Positions 10,777 to 19,464 of a stretch of DNA of 64,000 bases are shown here, one piece after another. Each line of letters opens with the position of its first letter. Within the stretch, counting starts at the first letter, position 1. The stretch is from Polycladidibacter stylochi (GTDB lineage Bacteria; Pseudomonadota; Alphaproteobacteria; Rhizobiales; Stappiaceae): contig NZ_LLWE01000019.1 of the NCBI RefSeq assembly GCF_001562055.1, positions 62,001-126,000 of the forward strand, given 5' to 3'. The notes below the pieces were generated by a model. It was given only the letters and a program-made list of their open reading frames with translations, was not told the origin of the DNA and made no database searches. Position numbers and translations under genes: made by a program.

Positions 10777-12147
10777 TTGGCGCTTAGGAAGCATTGCAAT
10801 ATAAAGCTTAAACAGCTCTGTCTTGTAGCTATTGCAAGCGTCTTCGTTTTGTCGTTTCTAGCTGTTCGCCCTTCTTTGGCCGCAAAAAAAGAGCAGGCTT
10901 CTCTCACACATGATTTCAAAAGCGAACAAGAAAAAGCGCTAAAAGAAAAAGAAGCCCGTGAAAAAGAACTATTGGACTTAACGCGCGATATATCTATTTC
11001 AGAAGAAAAGAAAGCGCAAATTGAGCGGGAAATACGCACTCTTGATCGGGATAAAAGAGCACTCAATGGTGAACTCATTCGCTCAGGAGAGAAGTTAAAA
11101 CAGCTTGAAAGCCAGTTGGCGCTTACTGAATCCCGACTGGCAAGGCACCGCCATAATGAGGATAAGGTCCGAGCTTCATTGAATGCACGCCGCGATGTCC
11201 TTGCCGAGGTCTTAAGTGCTTTACAGCGCATTGGCCACCGGCCGCCACCAGCATTGGCCGTACACCCTCAAGATGCGCTTTCAGCAGTACGCAGTGCAAT
11301 TTTGCTCAATGCAGTAATGCCTGAACTACGCGTAGAAGCCGAAGCACTGGCGAGCGATTTAAACGAGCTGACAAGTTTGCGTAGCAAAATTGAAGATGAA
11401 CGTAACCGGTATCGTAGTGGCGCACAGCAACTGGCTGAAGAGCGCCAAAAAATGCAAGCGTTGTTGAGCGAGAAGGAAAAGCAATCCAGCAAAACCGCAG
11501 CCCAGCTGGAGCAAGAACGCATGCGGTTACAGCAATTGGCAGCAAAAGCAACCAGTTTGAAAGAGTTGCTTGCTACAATTGAACAGCAAATGGACAGCGC
11601 AAAGAGCGCTGCCAATGCAGCACGTAAAGCTGCTGAGGAACGAAAAAAGCACAAGGATTTTGTGGACCCTTACGCAGACCCGGGTCGTTTAAGCCCACAA
11701 ATTGCTTTTGCTAAAGCGAAAGGGTTGCTGCCCTTGCCTGTTTCCGGCAGTTTACTACAAGACTACGGCGTTGCAGATGGATTTGGAAATAAAACGAATG
11801 GCCAGTCCATTGTAACCGGACCGAACGCGCAAGTAACCTCGCCCACAGATGGGTGGGTGGCTTTTGCTGGTGCTTTCAGGTCCTATGGGCAAATGGTGAT
11901 TATAAATGCAGGTGACGGCTATTTGGTGCTACTTGCAGGAATGGATCATATTAATGTTGAATTGGGCCAGTTTGTACTGGCCGGTGAACCGGTTGCGCGA
12001 ATGGGAGAAACACGGCTTGCCAGTGTGAATGCCCTTAACTTTAACTCAACAGCGCCGGTGCTCTATATAGAGTTTAGGAAAGACGGCAATGCCATTAACC
12101 CCAAATCCTGGTGGGCTGGTGGCGTCAACAAAAAGGTTCGTGGATGA
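10777..12147 (+). CDS. EnvC/LytM-like murein hydrolase activator
   Basis: The product has a signal peptide (about residues 1-36, ending SLAAKK), a long coiled coil (about 40-290, rich in Glu/Lys/Gln) and a C-terminal M23/LytM fold (about 310-456). The zinc residues of active M23 enzymes are missing: the HxGxD position reads NGQSIVTG and the second HxH site is not seen. This is the pattern of EnvC, which activates periplasmic amidases at division rather than cutting peptidoglycan. The start is TTG at 10777. Its stop overlaps the ATG of the S41 protease (ATGA), a coupling usual in rhizobia. Confidence 0.85.
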   Translation: MALRKHCNIKLKQLCLVAIASVFVLSFLAVRPSLAAKKEQASLTHDFKSEQEKALKEKEAREKELLDLTRDISISEEKKAQIEREIRTLDRDKRALNGELIRSGEKLKQLESQLALTESRLARHRHNEDKVRASLNARRDVLAEVLSALQRIGHRPPPALAVHPQDALSAVRSAILLNAVMPELRVEAEALASDLNELTSLRSKIEDERNRYRSGAQQLAEERQKMQALLSEKEKQSSKTAAQLEQERMRLQQLAAKATSLKELLATIEQQMDSAKSAANAARKAAEERKKHKDFVDPYADPGRLSPQIAFAKAKGLLPLPVSGSLLQDYGVADGFGNKTNGQSIVTGPNAQVTSPTDGWVAFAGAFRSYGQMVIINAGDGYLVLLAGMDHINVELGQFVLAGEPVARMGETRLASVNALNFNSTAPVLYIEFRKDGNAINPKSWWAGGVNKKVRG

Positions 12148-13475
12148 TGAGAAATGCATCACTAATGCTGGTAGGTATGGCTATGGGGGCCGCTGCCGTA
12201 TTTACATTGAACAACGCCCCTGTGAACTTGACCGAGCCTGCACATGCGGCAACGGCCGAGACATATAATCAGCTGAACTTGTTTGGCGATGTATTTGAAC
12301 GCGTACGCTCGGACTATGTTGAAGAGCCTAAAGACTCGGAACTGATTGAAGCCGCTATTAATGGCATGCTTACCGATCTTGATCCGCATTCCAGCTATCT
12401 TTCGGCCAAAAGCTTCCGCGACATGCAGGTACAGACCAAAGGGGAATTTGGCGGCCTTGGCATTGAGGTAACCATGGAAGACGGCCTTGTAAAGGTTGTG
12501 GCACCTATCGACGATACCCCCGCTTATAAAGCTGGTGTGCAAGCCGGTGACTTGATTACCCAACTGGACGGGGAACAGGTAATGGGCCTGACCTTGAACC
12601 AGGCGGTTGAGAAAATGCGCGGACCGGTGAAAACCGATATTGAAATTACAGTTCGCCGTGAAGGGGTTAATGAGCCGCTCAAAATCAAGATCACCCGTGA
12701 CATCATCAAGATCCGCAGTGTGCGCTGGGAGCCAATGGAAGATGTGGGCTATATCCGCATTACCCAGTTTAACGAGCAAACACAGGTAGGCATTGAAAAG
12801 GCCATAAAAGAAATCTCCGGTAAGGTGCCAAGTGATAAGCTGAAAGGCTATATTATCGATTTGCGTAACAACCCCGGCGGATTATTGGATCAGGCCATTG
12901 CAGTTTCCGATGACTTCCTTAATCGCGGTGAAATTGTTTCCACCCGTGGACGCCATGCGGAAGAAACCCAGCGCTACAATGCCCGCAATGGTGATTTAAC
13001 AAAAGGTCTGCCCGTGATTGTAATGGTAAACGGTGGCTCAGCCAGTGCTTCAGAAATTGTGGCTGGTGCTTTGCAAGATCATCGCCGCGCAACCATTCTA
13101 GGGACCCGCTCTTTTGGTAAGGGTTCGGTGCAGACTATTATTCCACTTGGTGCAAATGGCGCTATTCGTTTAACCACAGCACGCTACTACACACCCTCTG
13201 GCAACTCCATCCAAGCCAAAGGGATACACCCTGACATTGTGGTTAAGCAGGAGCTGCCGGACGAGCTGAAAGGTAAGCTGCTGGAAACCAAGGGTGAAGC
13301 CGGTTTGCGCGGTCACTTGCAGGCAGAAGAAGGTGAAGAAGGCTCTGGCAGCCAGGCCTATGTGCCACGCGAGAAGGAAAAAGACACCCAGTTGAACATG
13401 GCGCTGGACTTGCTGCGCGGGAACAAAACCGATGATGCTTTTCCACCTGTGAGTGATCAGCGAGTTGAAAAGTAA
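12144..13475 (+). CDS. ctpA: C-terminal processing protease, S41 family
   Basis: This is a periplasmic serine protease that trims the C-termini of exported proteins or peptidoglycan hydrolases. The ATG at 12144 overlaps the previous stop and follows AAAAAGG, giving 443 residues. A signal segment at 1-30 is followed by a PDZ domain (about 75-160, GLGIEV) and the S41 core. The catalytic Ser is in GGSASASEIVAGALQ and the Lys in SFGKGSVQT. The C-terminal tail is charged. Coupling to the EnvC-like gene suggests joint action in cell-wall remodelling. Confidence 0.93.
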   Translation: MMRNASLMLVGMAMGAAAVFTLNNAPVNLTEPAHAATAETYNQLNLFGDVFERVRSDYVEEPKDSELIEAAINGMLTDLDPHSSYLSAKSFRDMQVQTKGEFGGLGIEVTMEDGLVKVVAPIDDTPAYKAGVQAGDLITQLDGEQVMGLTLNQAVEKMRGPVKTDIEITVRREGVNEPLKIKITRDIIKIRSVRWEPMEDVGYIRITQFNEQTQVGIEKAIKEISGKVPSDKLKGYIIDLRNNPGGLLDQAIAVSDDFLNRGEIVSTRGRHAEETQRYNARNGDLTKGLPVIVMVNGGSASASEIVAGALQDHRRATILGTRSFGKGSVQTIIPLGANGAIRLTTARYYTPSGNSIQAKGIHPDIVVKQELPDELKGKLLETKGEAGLRGHLQAEEGEEGSGSQAYVPREKEKDTQLNMALDLLRGNKTDDAFPPVSDQRVEK

Positions 13476-13484
13476 TAATGGCAT

Positions 13485-13520
13485 TGCGTCGGGCTGCCTA
13501 AGCTGCCCGACAACGCATTT
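13485..13520 (+). terminator. Likely terminator after ctpA
   Basis: TGCGTCGGGC and GCCCGACAACGCA pair with a small bulge around a 10-nt loop and are followed by TTT. The stem is good and the T-tract short. Confidence 0.5.
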
Positions 13521-13551
13521 TGAATGATATGCAGCCGCTTTTGGGGGTAAC

Positions 13552-14667
13552 ATGGCGGGTGACGACCTTAGGGCACCACTTGGAAAAACACAAAAAGGGG
13601 TATTGCTTCGCCTGCCCTACGGTTTGATCGGCCTTACAATTATCACACTGGTACTGGTGACTGGCTTTATCTGGACCAATGTCGTTGATGACCCGCTTGG
13701 CGGAGAACCGACAGCCGTTGTCAGTTTGAACTACAAGCCCGACGGTATTTCACGCAATGATATCGGTATTGTGGACCTTGGTGATGGTGCAAATCAACCT
13801 TTAAGCGAGGCTGCTATAAAAGCTGCAAGTGCTTATGGTGAAGGTCACGCCCCGGCTCCGACCAGTCTTTCCCAATCACCGAATGCAGAGCTGGTTGAAA
13901 CAGGCCCTTATGGCTTGTTGCCCAAAGTGTCGGCAAAGGGGTTACAGCCTTTGCGCGAGTATGCCCGCCCAGCCCCCGCTGCAAATGCCTATCAGGCAAG
14001 AATTGCAATTGTTGTGAGCGGTATCGGCCAAAGTGCCGCAATGTCAGATATAGCCATTAACGATTTACCCCGGGATATCACATTGGCTCTATCCCCCTAT
14101 GGAGAAGCGCTGGGGCAATGGGTAAGCAAAGCGCGGCGGCGAGGTCATGAGCTATTACTGCAAGTTCCGCTAGAGCCCTTTGATTTTCCAAGTAACGATG
14201 CTGGTCCGCAAAGCTTGCTGGTGAACAACAAAGCGGCAGACAATGTAGACCGGCTACACTGGGTGCTTTCGCGCGCTACCAACTATGTGGGCCTTATCAA
14301 TTTCATGGGTGGCCGCTTTTTAAGCAAGGAATTGTCATTACAAGCCTTGATGAAGGAAACCCATAAACGCGGTTTGATGTTTATGGACGATGGCAACGCC
14401 AATGGCAGCCAAGCTCGTAAAGTTGCCCGGAACACACAAGTCCCTTTTATAGGTGCCGACTTGGTACTTGATAGTGAGTTGAACAGCGAGGACATTGGCG
14501 CGCAGTTACTGGAGCTGGAATCGATTGCAAGGCGTAAAGGCATTGCAGTTGCATCGGCGACCGCCTTTCCAATTACTTTGAAGGAGCTCAAGCGCTGGTC
14601 GCAAAACCTCGAAGCACGTGGACTAAAGCTTATCCCGATCTCGGCTGCTTTGAATAAGCCGCAGTAA
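13552..14667 (+). CDS. Divergent polysaccharide deacetylase family protein
   Basis: The 371-residue protein has one N-terminal membrane anchor (about residues 22-42, LIGLTIITLVLVTGFIW), a Pro/Ala-rich linker and a periplasmic deacetylase-like barrel (about 145-365). The core motif RIAIVVSGIGQS corresponds to the IVIDDLGLS type strand of the YibQ/DUF610 family, but the usual Asp is Ser here. LPRDITLALSPYG, HELLLQVPLEP and GLMFMDDGNA are also family phrases. The residue change makes enzymatic activity doubtful. It stands between ctpA and rppH as in other rhizobia, so a cell-envelope role is likely. Confidence 0.85.
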   Translation: MAGDDLRAPLGKTQKGVLLRLPYGLIGLTIITLVLVTGFIWTNVVDDPLGGEPTAVVSLNYKPDGISRNDIGIVDLGDGANQPLSEAAIKAASAYGEGHAPAPTSLSQSPNAELVETGPYGLLPKVSAKGLQPLREYARPAPAANAYQARIAIVVSGIGQSAAMSDIAINDLPRDITLALSPYGEALGQWVSKARRRGHELLLQVPLEPFDFPSNDAGPQSLLVNNKAADNVDRLHWVLSRATNYVGLINFMGGRFLSKELSLQALMKETHKRGLMFMDDGNANGSQARKVARNTQVPFIGADLVLDSELNSEDIGAQLLELESIARRKGIAVASATAFPITLKELKRWSQNLEARGLKLIPISAALNKPQ

Positions 14668-14733
14668 GACACTCAAGTATCTCGCAAAACGCCCCGTTAT
14701 TGTTTTAGGAAGTAGCATAAAAGGAATTTCTAA

Positions 14734-15234
14734 ATGGTTTTGGACTGCCCAAATGATTACCGCCCCTGCGTGGGAATTATGCTCATTAACAAGCAAGGCA
14801 AAGTATGGGTTGGCAAGCGTTTTGGCGACAAAATGCCCATACCGGACGAGTTTATCTGGCAAATGCCACAGGGTGGTATTGATGCCGGTGAAGAACCGGC
14901 AACAGCTGCACTGCGCGAACTTTATGAAGAAACTTCGGTACGTTCTGCGCGGATACTGGAAGAAGCACCGCTGTGGTATTGCTACGACTACCCGCCCGAG
15001 GTGCAGCTTTCAGCCAAGCGTGGCAAATTCAAGGGGCAAGCACAGCGCTGGTTTGCCGTGGCCTTTGACGGACCGGACAGCGAGATCAATATTTTGCAGC
15101 CGCCCGAAGGCCAGCATCAGGAATTCTCTGAATGGCAATGGATGGATGCGGACAAACTGCCCGAGTTGATTGTGCCTTTTAAACGCGAAGTTTACCAGCA
15201 AGTTGTTGCTGCCTTTAAGCACCTGACAAGTTAA
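14734..15234 (+). CDS. rppH: RNA pyrophosphohydrolase (Nudix)
   Basis: RppH removes pyrophosphate from mRNA 5' ends and so opens the way to RNase E decay. The 166-residue protein starts after AGGA and contains the Nudix box GGIDAGEEPATAALRELYEE at about residues 49-68, followed by TSV where most Nudix proteins have a Gly. The RppH signatures YRPCVGIMLIN, WQMPQGGID and WFAVAFDG are present. Some rhizobial members are annotated as dinucleoside polyphosphate hydrolases; the gene neighbourhood and the WQMPQGG motif favour RppH. Confidence 0.94.
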   Translation: MVLDCPNDYRPCVGIMLINKQGKVWVGKRFGDKMPIPDEFIWQMPQGGIDAGEEPATAALRELYEETSVRSARILEEAPLWYCYDYPPEVQLSAKRGKFKGQAQRWFAVAFDGPDSEINILQPPEGQHQEFSEWQWMDADKLPELIVPFKREVYQQVVAAFKHLTS

Positions 15235-15252
15235 CAATTAATCTACTTGTTT

Positions 15253-15286
15253 CATCACCAGACTACGTATGGGTCTGGTGATGTTT
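15253..15286. terminator. Terminator between rppH and the rhodanese gene
   Basis: A perfect 11-bp stem CATCACCAGAC/GTCTGGTGATG with a 9-nt loop is followed by TTT on the plus strand. It lies between two convergent genes and may serve both. Confidence 0.7.
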
Positions 15287-15308
15287 GTAGTCTCACCTTA
15301 CATTAACA

Positions 15309-15707
15309 TCAGCAATCTGTTTGTAAGGCGAAGCCTTCATGCTTCCAGCCCGAAATCCCTCCCAGCATCACTTTGACCTGATAGCCAAGTGAAGCCAGCT
15401 TGAGTGCAGCTTTATCAGCGCCATTGCAATGGGGGCCATTACAGTAGACAACCAATAGTGTGCCCTGGGGGATACTCTGGAGGGTTTCGCTAGAAATTGT
15501 TGCGTGCGGAATGTTCTTTGCACTGCGAATATGCCCCTTGGCATAATCACTGTTTCCACGGACATCGAGTAGCTGAAAGTCATTTGATCCGGCATTCAAA
15601 GCTTTATTTACATCGCTACAATCCGTTTCAAATGCCAGTTTACGGCTGTAATGATTGACGATCTCACAAAAATCGTTTGCTGAATAACTCAATCCAATCG
15701 TGCTCAT
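15309..15707 (-). CDS. Rhodanese-like sulfurtransferase
   Basis: The 132-residue single rhodanese domain should handle persulfide sulfur at an active-site cysteine. FQLLDVRGNSDYAKGHIRSAKNIPH is the first-half signature, and the loop VVYCNGPHCNGAD places the catalytic Cys at about residue 90 in CNGPHCN. VMLGGISGWKHEGF is the usual C-terminus. It is divergent from an FtrA-type regulator with about 115 nt between the starts, a pairing common in rhizobia, so that regulator probably controls it. The substrate is unknown. Confidence 0.88.
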   Translation of the reverse strand: MSTIGLSYSANDFCEIVNHYSRKLAFETDCSDVNKALNAGSNDFQLLDVRGNSDYAKGHIRSAKNIPHATISSETLQSIPQGTLLVVYCNGPHCNGADKAALKLASLGYQVKVMLGGISGWKHEGFALQTDC

Positions 15708-15822
15708 CTTTTATTCCCTCATGTTGACTACAAACATCATTCAAGAAAAATCACCGCACAAAAACTGGCAAAAATGCTACAATACCACAAATAATTGCCA
15801 AATTTGTCGAAAAGGAAAGAGT

Positions 15823-16782
15823 GTGACGCTCAGTGGTCCTAAAGTTGTGTCCTTGGTTTATGATGGTCTTTGCCATTTTGAGTTCAGCATCACCTACGAG
15901 GTATTTGGGCTGGAGCGCCCTGAATATGGCGATAACTGGTTTTCATTTCAGGCAGTGGCAGTAGAGGATGGTCCTTTACACACCTCTAGCGGCCTAAGCA
16001 TCAACTGTAGCTGTAACTGGCAAGCACTCGTAAACGCCGATATCATTCTTGTACCCGGTTGGCGAAGACTACGAGAAATACCCGCTCTTGAAATTTGCAG
16101 AGCCCTACAACAGGCACAAGCACGCGGCGCGCAAGTGGCTTCGATTTGCTCAGGTGTATTTCTTTTAGGCCATGCAGGGCTTTTAAAAGGCAAAAGCGCA
16201 ACGACCCATTGGAAGTATAAGCCACTATTTGAAGAGCTCTTCCCCGATAGCACTTTCGAAAACAACAAACTATTTGTAGAAGATGAAAACCTGATTACTT
16301 CGGCAGGCAGCTCTGCCGGTATTGATTTATGCTTGAAAATAACGAGGCAACATTACGGCGATGCTATTGTCAACCAAGTTGCCAAACGGTTGTTGGTACC
16401 GGCGGTAAGAGAGGGGTATCAAGCACAAGCACCACAGCATCCGCCATTACCCGCAAAGCGAAACCATAGATTTATTGAAGTTATGGAAGCGCAGGCCAAT
16501 AATCTGCAACAGCCGCTAGATATTGCCAGCCTTGCTCAAAAGGCAAACATGTCGCAGCGCAGTTTTATACGTAAATGCCATGAAGAATTCGGGTGTGCAC
16601 CGCTACAGTGGTTTGTAGCGAAGAAGCTCGCATATGCGATGGAATTACTGGAATGTGAAAAGCAACTCACACTAGAACAAATCGCTTTTCAAGCAGGGCT
16701 GCAAAGTGCCGCTACCATGCGCCACCACTTCAAAAAACGGCACAATATCACACCTGACCAATACAGAAAAAGTTATGGGTAA
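15823..16782 (+). CDS. GlxA/FtrA-type AraC family transcriptional regulator
   Basis: The N-terminal half (about 1-185) has the DJ-1/PfpI fold with the nucleophile-elbow sequence ASICSGVFLLGHAGLL. The C-terminal third carries two helix-turn-helix motifs of the AraC type (IASLAQKANMSQRSFIRKC and LEQIAFQAGLQSAATMRHHF). The GTG at 15823 follows AAGGAAA by 6 nt and gives VTLSGPKVVSLVYDG, the normal family start, with 319 residues. It probably activates the divergent rhodanese gene. FtrA in E. coli is a poorly known regulator, so the signal it senses is open. Confidence 0.88.
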   Translation: MTLSGPKVVSLVYDGLCHFEFSITYEVFGLERPEYGDNWFSFQAVAVEDGPLHTSSGLSINCSCNWQALVNADIILVPGWRRLREIPALEICRALQQAQARGAQVASICSGVFLLGHAGLLKGKSATTHWKYKPLFEELFPDSTFENNKLFVEDENLITSAGSSAGIDLCLKITRQHYGDAIVNQVAKRLLVPAVREGYQAQAPQHPPLPAKRNHRFIEVMEAQANNLQQPLDIASLAQKANMSQRSFIRKCHEEFGCAPLQWFVAKKLAYAMELLECEKQLTLEQIAFQAGLQSAATMRHHFKKRHNITPDQYRKSYG

Positions 16783-16814
16783 ATCGCCTTTAAAGATTTC
16801 GCTTCGAAGGCGAT
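16783..16814 (+). terminator. Candidate hairpin after the FtrA-type gene
   Basis: ATCGCCTT/AAGGCGAT form an 8-bp stem around a 16-nt loop. No T-tract follows. The hairpin lies immediately after the stop codon. Confidence 0.35.
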
Positions 16815-16858
16815 ATAATCAACGCAGCATGATCGAGCGATCGTGATAAGCTACTTTG

Positions 16859-17170
16859 TTATGCCGTCAGCAATAGATACACAGCCAGCACAGCAGCAAG
16901 GGCGAGCATTCCCCAGCCAACGGGACCACCCCAAACACTACGCCCGGCGGCAACTTCTATTTTCTCTTCCGCATCAATAACCTTTTCTTCAATAGCCGCT
17001 TCTGCATCATGCAGTACTTCAGAAACAACCTCTGGAGCCTGCTCCATGGTTATTTTTTTGGCTTCCTCTAAAAGGCCTACATCAAGTTCGGTCGATTTAA
17101 GCGATTCGCCCGTATTGGTAATTCTTTGTTGTTCCGCTTTCGTTGGTTTTTCATGGGTGCTTCTTGTCAT
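16859..17170 (-). CDS. Small tail-anchored hypothetical protein
   Basis: This 103-residue protein starts after a strong GGAGGTACCGCC site. The first ~80 residues are charged and probably helical, rich in Glu and Lys (LLEEAKKITMEQAPEVVSEVL, EEKVIDAEEKIEV). A single membrane helix at the very C-terminus (GMLALAAVLAVYLLLTA) suggests a tail-anchored protein facing the cytoplasm. I recognise no family. It is isolated, with a ~450-nt gene-free stretch upstream. Confidence 0.65.
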   Translation of the reverse strand: MTRSTHEKPTKAEQQRITNTGESLKSTELDVGLLEEAKKITMEQAPEVVSEVLHDAEAAIEEKVIDAEEKIEVAAGRSVWGGPVGWGMLALAAVLAVYLLLTA

Positions 17171-17628
17171 GGCGGTACCTCCAAGCTACGCACTTAAATT
17201 TGAGAAGAGCTTATCCTGCAGCTATTCACTATCTATTCAGTCAGGCACTTGCCCAGTTGAGCCAGCCCACCAACACAGATGTTGAACTGCGAACAGAAAA
17301 TGATGCCTTCACTTCCCGCATTCACTGTAACACCGGCTTGGCCCTTTGCAAAACCGGCCCCTCTACTGAATCTATCTAGCGATGATTTTAAATATACGGA
17401 TTAACGGTCTTGGTGCGAACAAAACTTGAAGCTGCAGTGTATTCGAAGTTTTTTAATAACAACCCGCACGCTTTTGAAGGACAAACCTATTGCTGATACC
17501 GTTCGAAACCGTTTTTTGCCCGTGTTAACGTTGACCACAGCTCACAGGGGGATTAAGGCGTACTTAATAGTATTCAAGCTTTCATTATATGTGAACGGCG
17601 ATGTTTGACCACGTGAGGCCCAAGCGTT
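17171..17628. other. Intergenic region upstream of the RNA methyltransferase pair
   Basis: About 460 nt. Short open frames exist on the plus strand (for example 17426-17608), but they show no start signal or family resemblance. No hairpin or clear promoter was seen. Confidence 0.4.
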
Positions 17629-18582
17629 TTGACCCATCATGAGAAAAATAAAAGTACCCGCAAGCGCGTCAACAAACCAACCAGTGTTCTGCCTGTCCTA
17701 TTAGAGATGGACGGTTGGAAAGACTACCAACTGTTGGACATGGGCAATGGCCAAAAGCTGGAACGATACGGCCGCTTTACGGTGGTACGCCCGGAACAAC
17801 AAGCGATGGGGGCCCCTGCCTTACCAAAAGCACAATGGGACCGAGCAGACGCTGTTTTTTCTGGCGATGTGGAAGAAGAAGGCCCGGGGCGCTGGCGTTA
17901 TAACAAACAGCTGCCCGAAACGTGGCACATGAAATATGGTGCCGTAACCTATAACGGCCGCTTTATGTCTTTTCGCCATCTTGGGGTGTTTCCCGAGCAA
18001 GCAGCACACTGGGACTGGGTACAGCAGCAGATCAAGGCAGCCAACCGGCCACTTAAGGTTCTCAACCTGTTTGGCTATACCGGTCTTGCCTCGCTATTGC
18101 CTGCCGCTGCCGGTGCCCATGTAACCCATGTGGACGCCTCGAAAAAAGCTATTGGCTGGGCGCGTGAGAACCAAGTACTTTCGGGACTGGATGATAAGCC
18201 CATACGCTGGATTTGTGATGACGCGATGAAATTCGTGCAGCGCGAAGTGCGGCGCGGCAATACCTATGACGGTATTATTCTTGACCCACCGAAATATGGC
18301 CGCGGACCTAAAGGCGAGGTTTGGGATTTCTTCACCTCCATGCCGGAAATGTTGGCGCTGTTGCGGCAACTACTTTCGCCCAAAGCCCAGTTCATGATTT
18401 TAACAAGTTACGCCATTCGCTCCTCGTTTATTGCCTCGCACGAGTTGGTGCTAGAGCACTTGGGCGGCTTGCCCGGAACTTTGGAGTCTGGTGAGTTGGC
18501 CATTCGCGAACAAGCTGGCGGGCGGTTATTGTCGACCTCGCTATTCAGCCGCTGGAGTGCGCCCAAAGGAGATGCCCAATGA
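17629..18582 (+). CDS. Class I SAM-dependent methyltransferase (RlmI/COG1092-like)
   Basis: The 317-residue protein should methylate a cytosine in rRNA or a related substrate. SAM motif I is LNLFGYTGLASLLPAAAG near residue 145, and the catalytic-site motif IILDPPKYGRGPKGEVWDF resembles the RlmI/RlmK family. It lacks the N-terminal PUA domain of RlmI, so the substrate may differ. The start is TTG at 17629 with GAGG 11 nt upstream; a shorter start is possible. Its stop overlaps the next methyltransferase gene (ATGA), suggesting they act in the same process. Confidence 0.82.
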   Translation: MTHHEKNKSTRKRVNKPTSVLPVLLEMDGWKDYQLLDMGNGQKLERYGRFTVVRPEQQAMGAPALPKAQWDRADAVFSGDVEEEGPGRWRYNKQLPETWHMKYGAVTYNGRFMSFRHLGVFPEQAAHWDWVQQQIKAANRPLKVLNLFGYTGLASLLPAAAGAHVTHVDASKKAIGWARENQVLSGLDDKPIRWICDDAMKFVQREVRRGNTYDGIILDPPKYGRGPKGEVWDFFTSMPEMLALLRQLLSPKAQFMILTSYAIRSSFIASHELVLEHLGGLPGTLESGELAIREQAGGRLLSTSLFSRWSAPKGDAQ

Positions 18583-19421
18583 GCTTTCAGGGTAAAGAAC
18601 GCCAAGGCGGAGTGAAGCAGATTACCTCACACGCCAACCCGATTATTAAAGAAATTAAAGGCCTTGTGGCGCAGCGCAAACACCGCCGCGATAGCGGGCT
18701 GTTTGTGGCCGAAGGACTAAAACTTGCCAGTGATGCCCTAAAAGCCGGATGGGGCGTGCGCTACCTTGCCATGGGGCCGGAAGCCCGTGAAAACCAAGCC
18801 GCGCTCGATGTGGCAGCCAAGGCAAAGGCACAAGGTGCGCTCATTCTTGAGGTGAGCAATGCGATACTCACCAACCTCACACGGCGCGATAACCCGCAGA
18901 TGGTTGTGGGGGTTTACGAGCAAAAAGTCCGTGGGCTTGATACTATTGACGTCAATGAGCGCAAAACATGGATTTGTCTGGATCGGGTGCGCGATCCGGG
19001 GAACCTTGGCACCATTATCCGCACCGGTGATGCTGTAGGGGCTGCCGGTGTGGTATTGATTGGCGATACCACCGACCCCTTCGCCGTGGAAGCGGTGCGG
19101 GCAACCATGGGCTCGCTGTTCCACATGCCGCTTATACGCTGCCGTGAAGACGAATTCATCGACTGGCGGCGCAACTGGCCGGGTCTTGTGGTGGGGACCC
19201 ATTTGCGCGGTACAATGGATTACCGTGAGCCACAATATAAGGAACCGCTATTGCTGGTAATGGGTAACGAGCAGGCCGGTTTAAGTGATGCGCTTGCCGA
19301 CTCGTGCAATACGCTGGTTAAAATCCCTCAGGAAGGCCAAGCGGACAGTCTGAACCTTGCCATTGCAACCGCCGTGATGTTGTTTGAAGTGCGCCGTGAC
19401 ATGCTCCAGCTTGCCAAGTAG
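18579..19421 (+). CDS. TrmH/SpoU family RNA 2'-O-methyltransferase
   Basis: The 280-residue protein has an N-terminal substrate-binding domain (SHANPIIKEIKGLVAQRKHR, GLFVAEGLKLA) and a C-terminal SPOUT knot. Knot motifs are LDRVRDPGNLGTIIRTGDAVGA, RATMGSLFHMP, LLVMGNEQAGLS and VKIPQEGQADSLNLAIATAVML. This layout matches RlmB and related ribose methyltransferases of 23S rRNA. The exact nucleotide is not readable. It overlaps the preceding gene by 4 nt. Confidence 0.9.
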   Translation: MSFQGKERQGGVKQITSHANPIIKEIKGLVAQRKHRRDSGLFVAEGLKLASDALKAGWGVRYLAMGPEARENQAALDVAAKAKAQGALILEVSNAILTNLTRRDNPQMVVGVYEQKVRGLDTIDVNERKTWICLDRVRDPGNLGTIIRTGDAVGAAGVVLIGDTTDPFAVEAVRATMGSLFHMPLIRCREDEFIDWRRNWPGLVVGTHLRGTMDYREPQYKEPLLLVMGNEQAGLSDALADSCNTLVKIPQEGQADSLNLAIATAVMLFEVRRDMLQLAK

Positions 19422-19464
19422 GCTTAAGCTGTCGGGTCATATTGGTATTTAAGGAAATATTTTC

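Noticed and set aside
17426-17608. 60-codon plus-strand frame upstream of the methyltransferase pair
   Set aside because: No start signal, no family likeness, and its composition looks non-coding.
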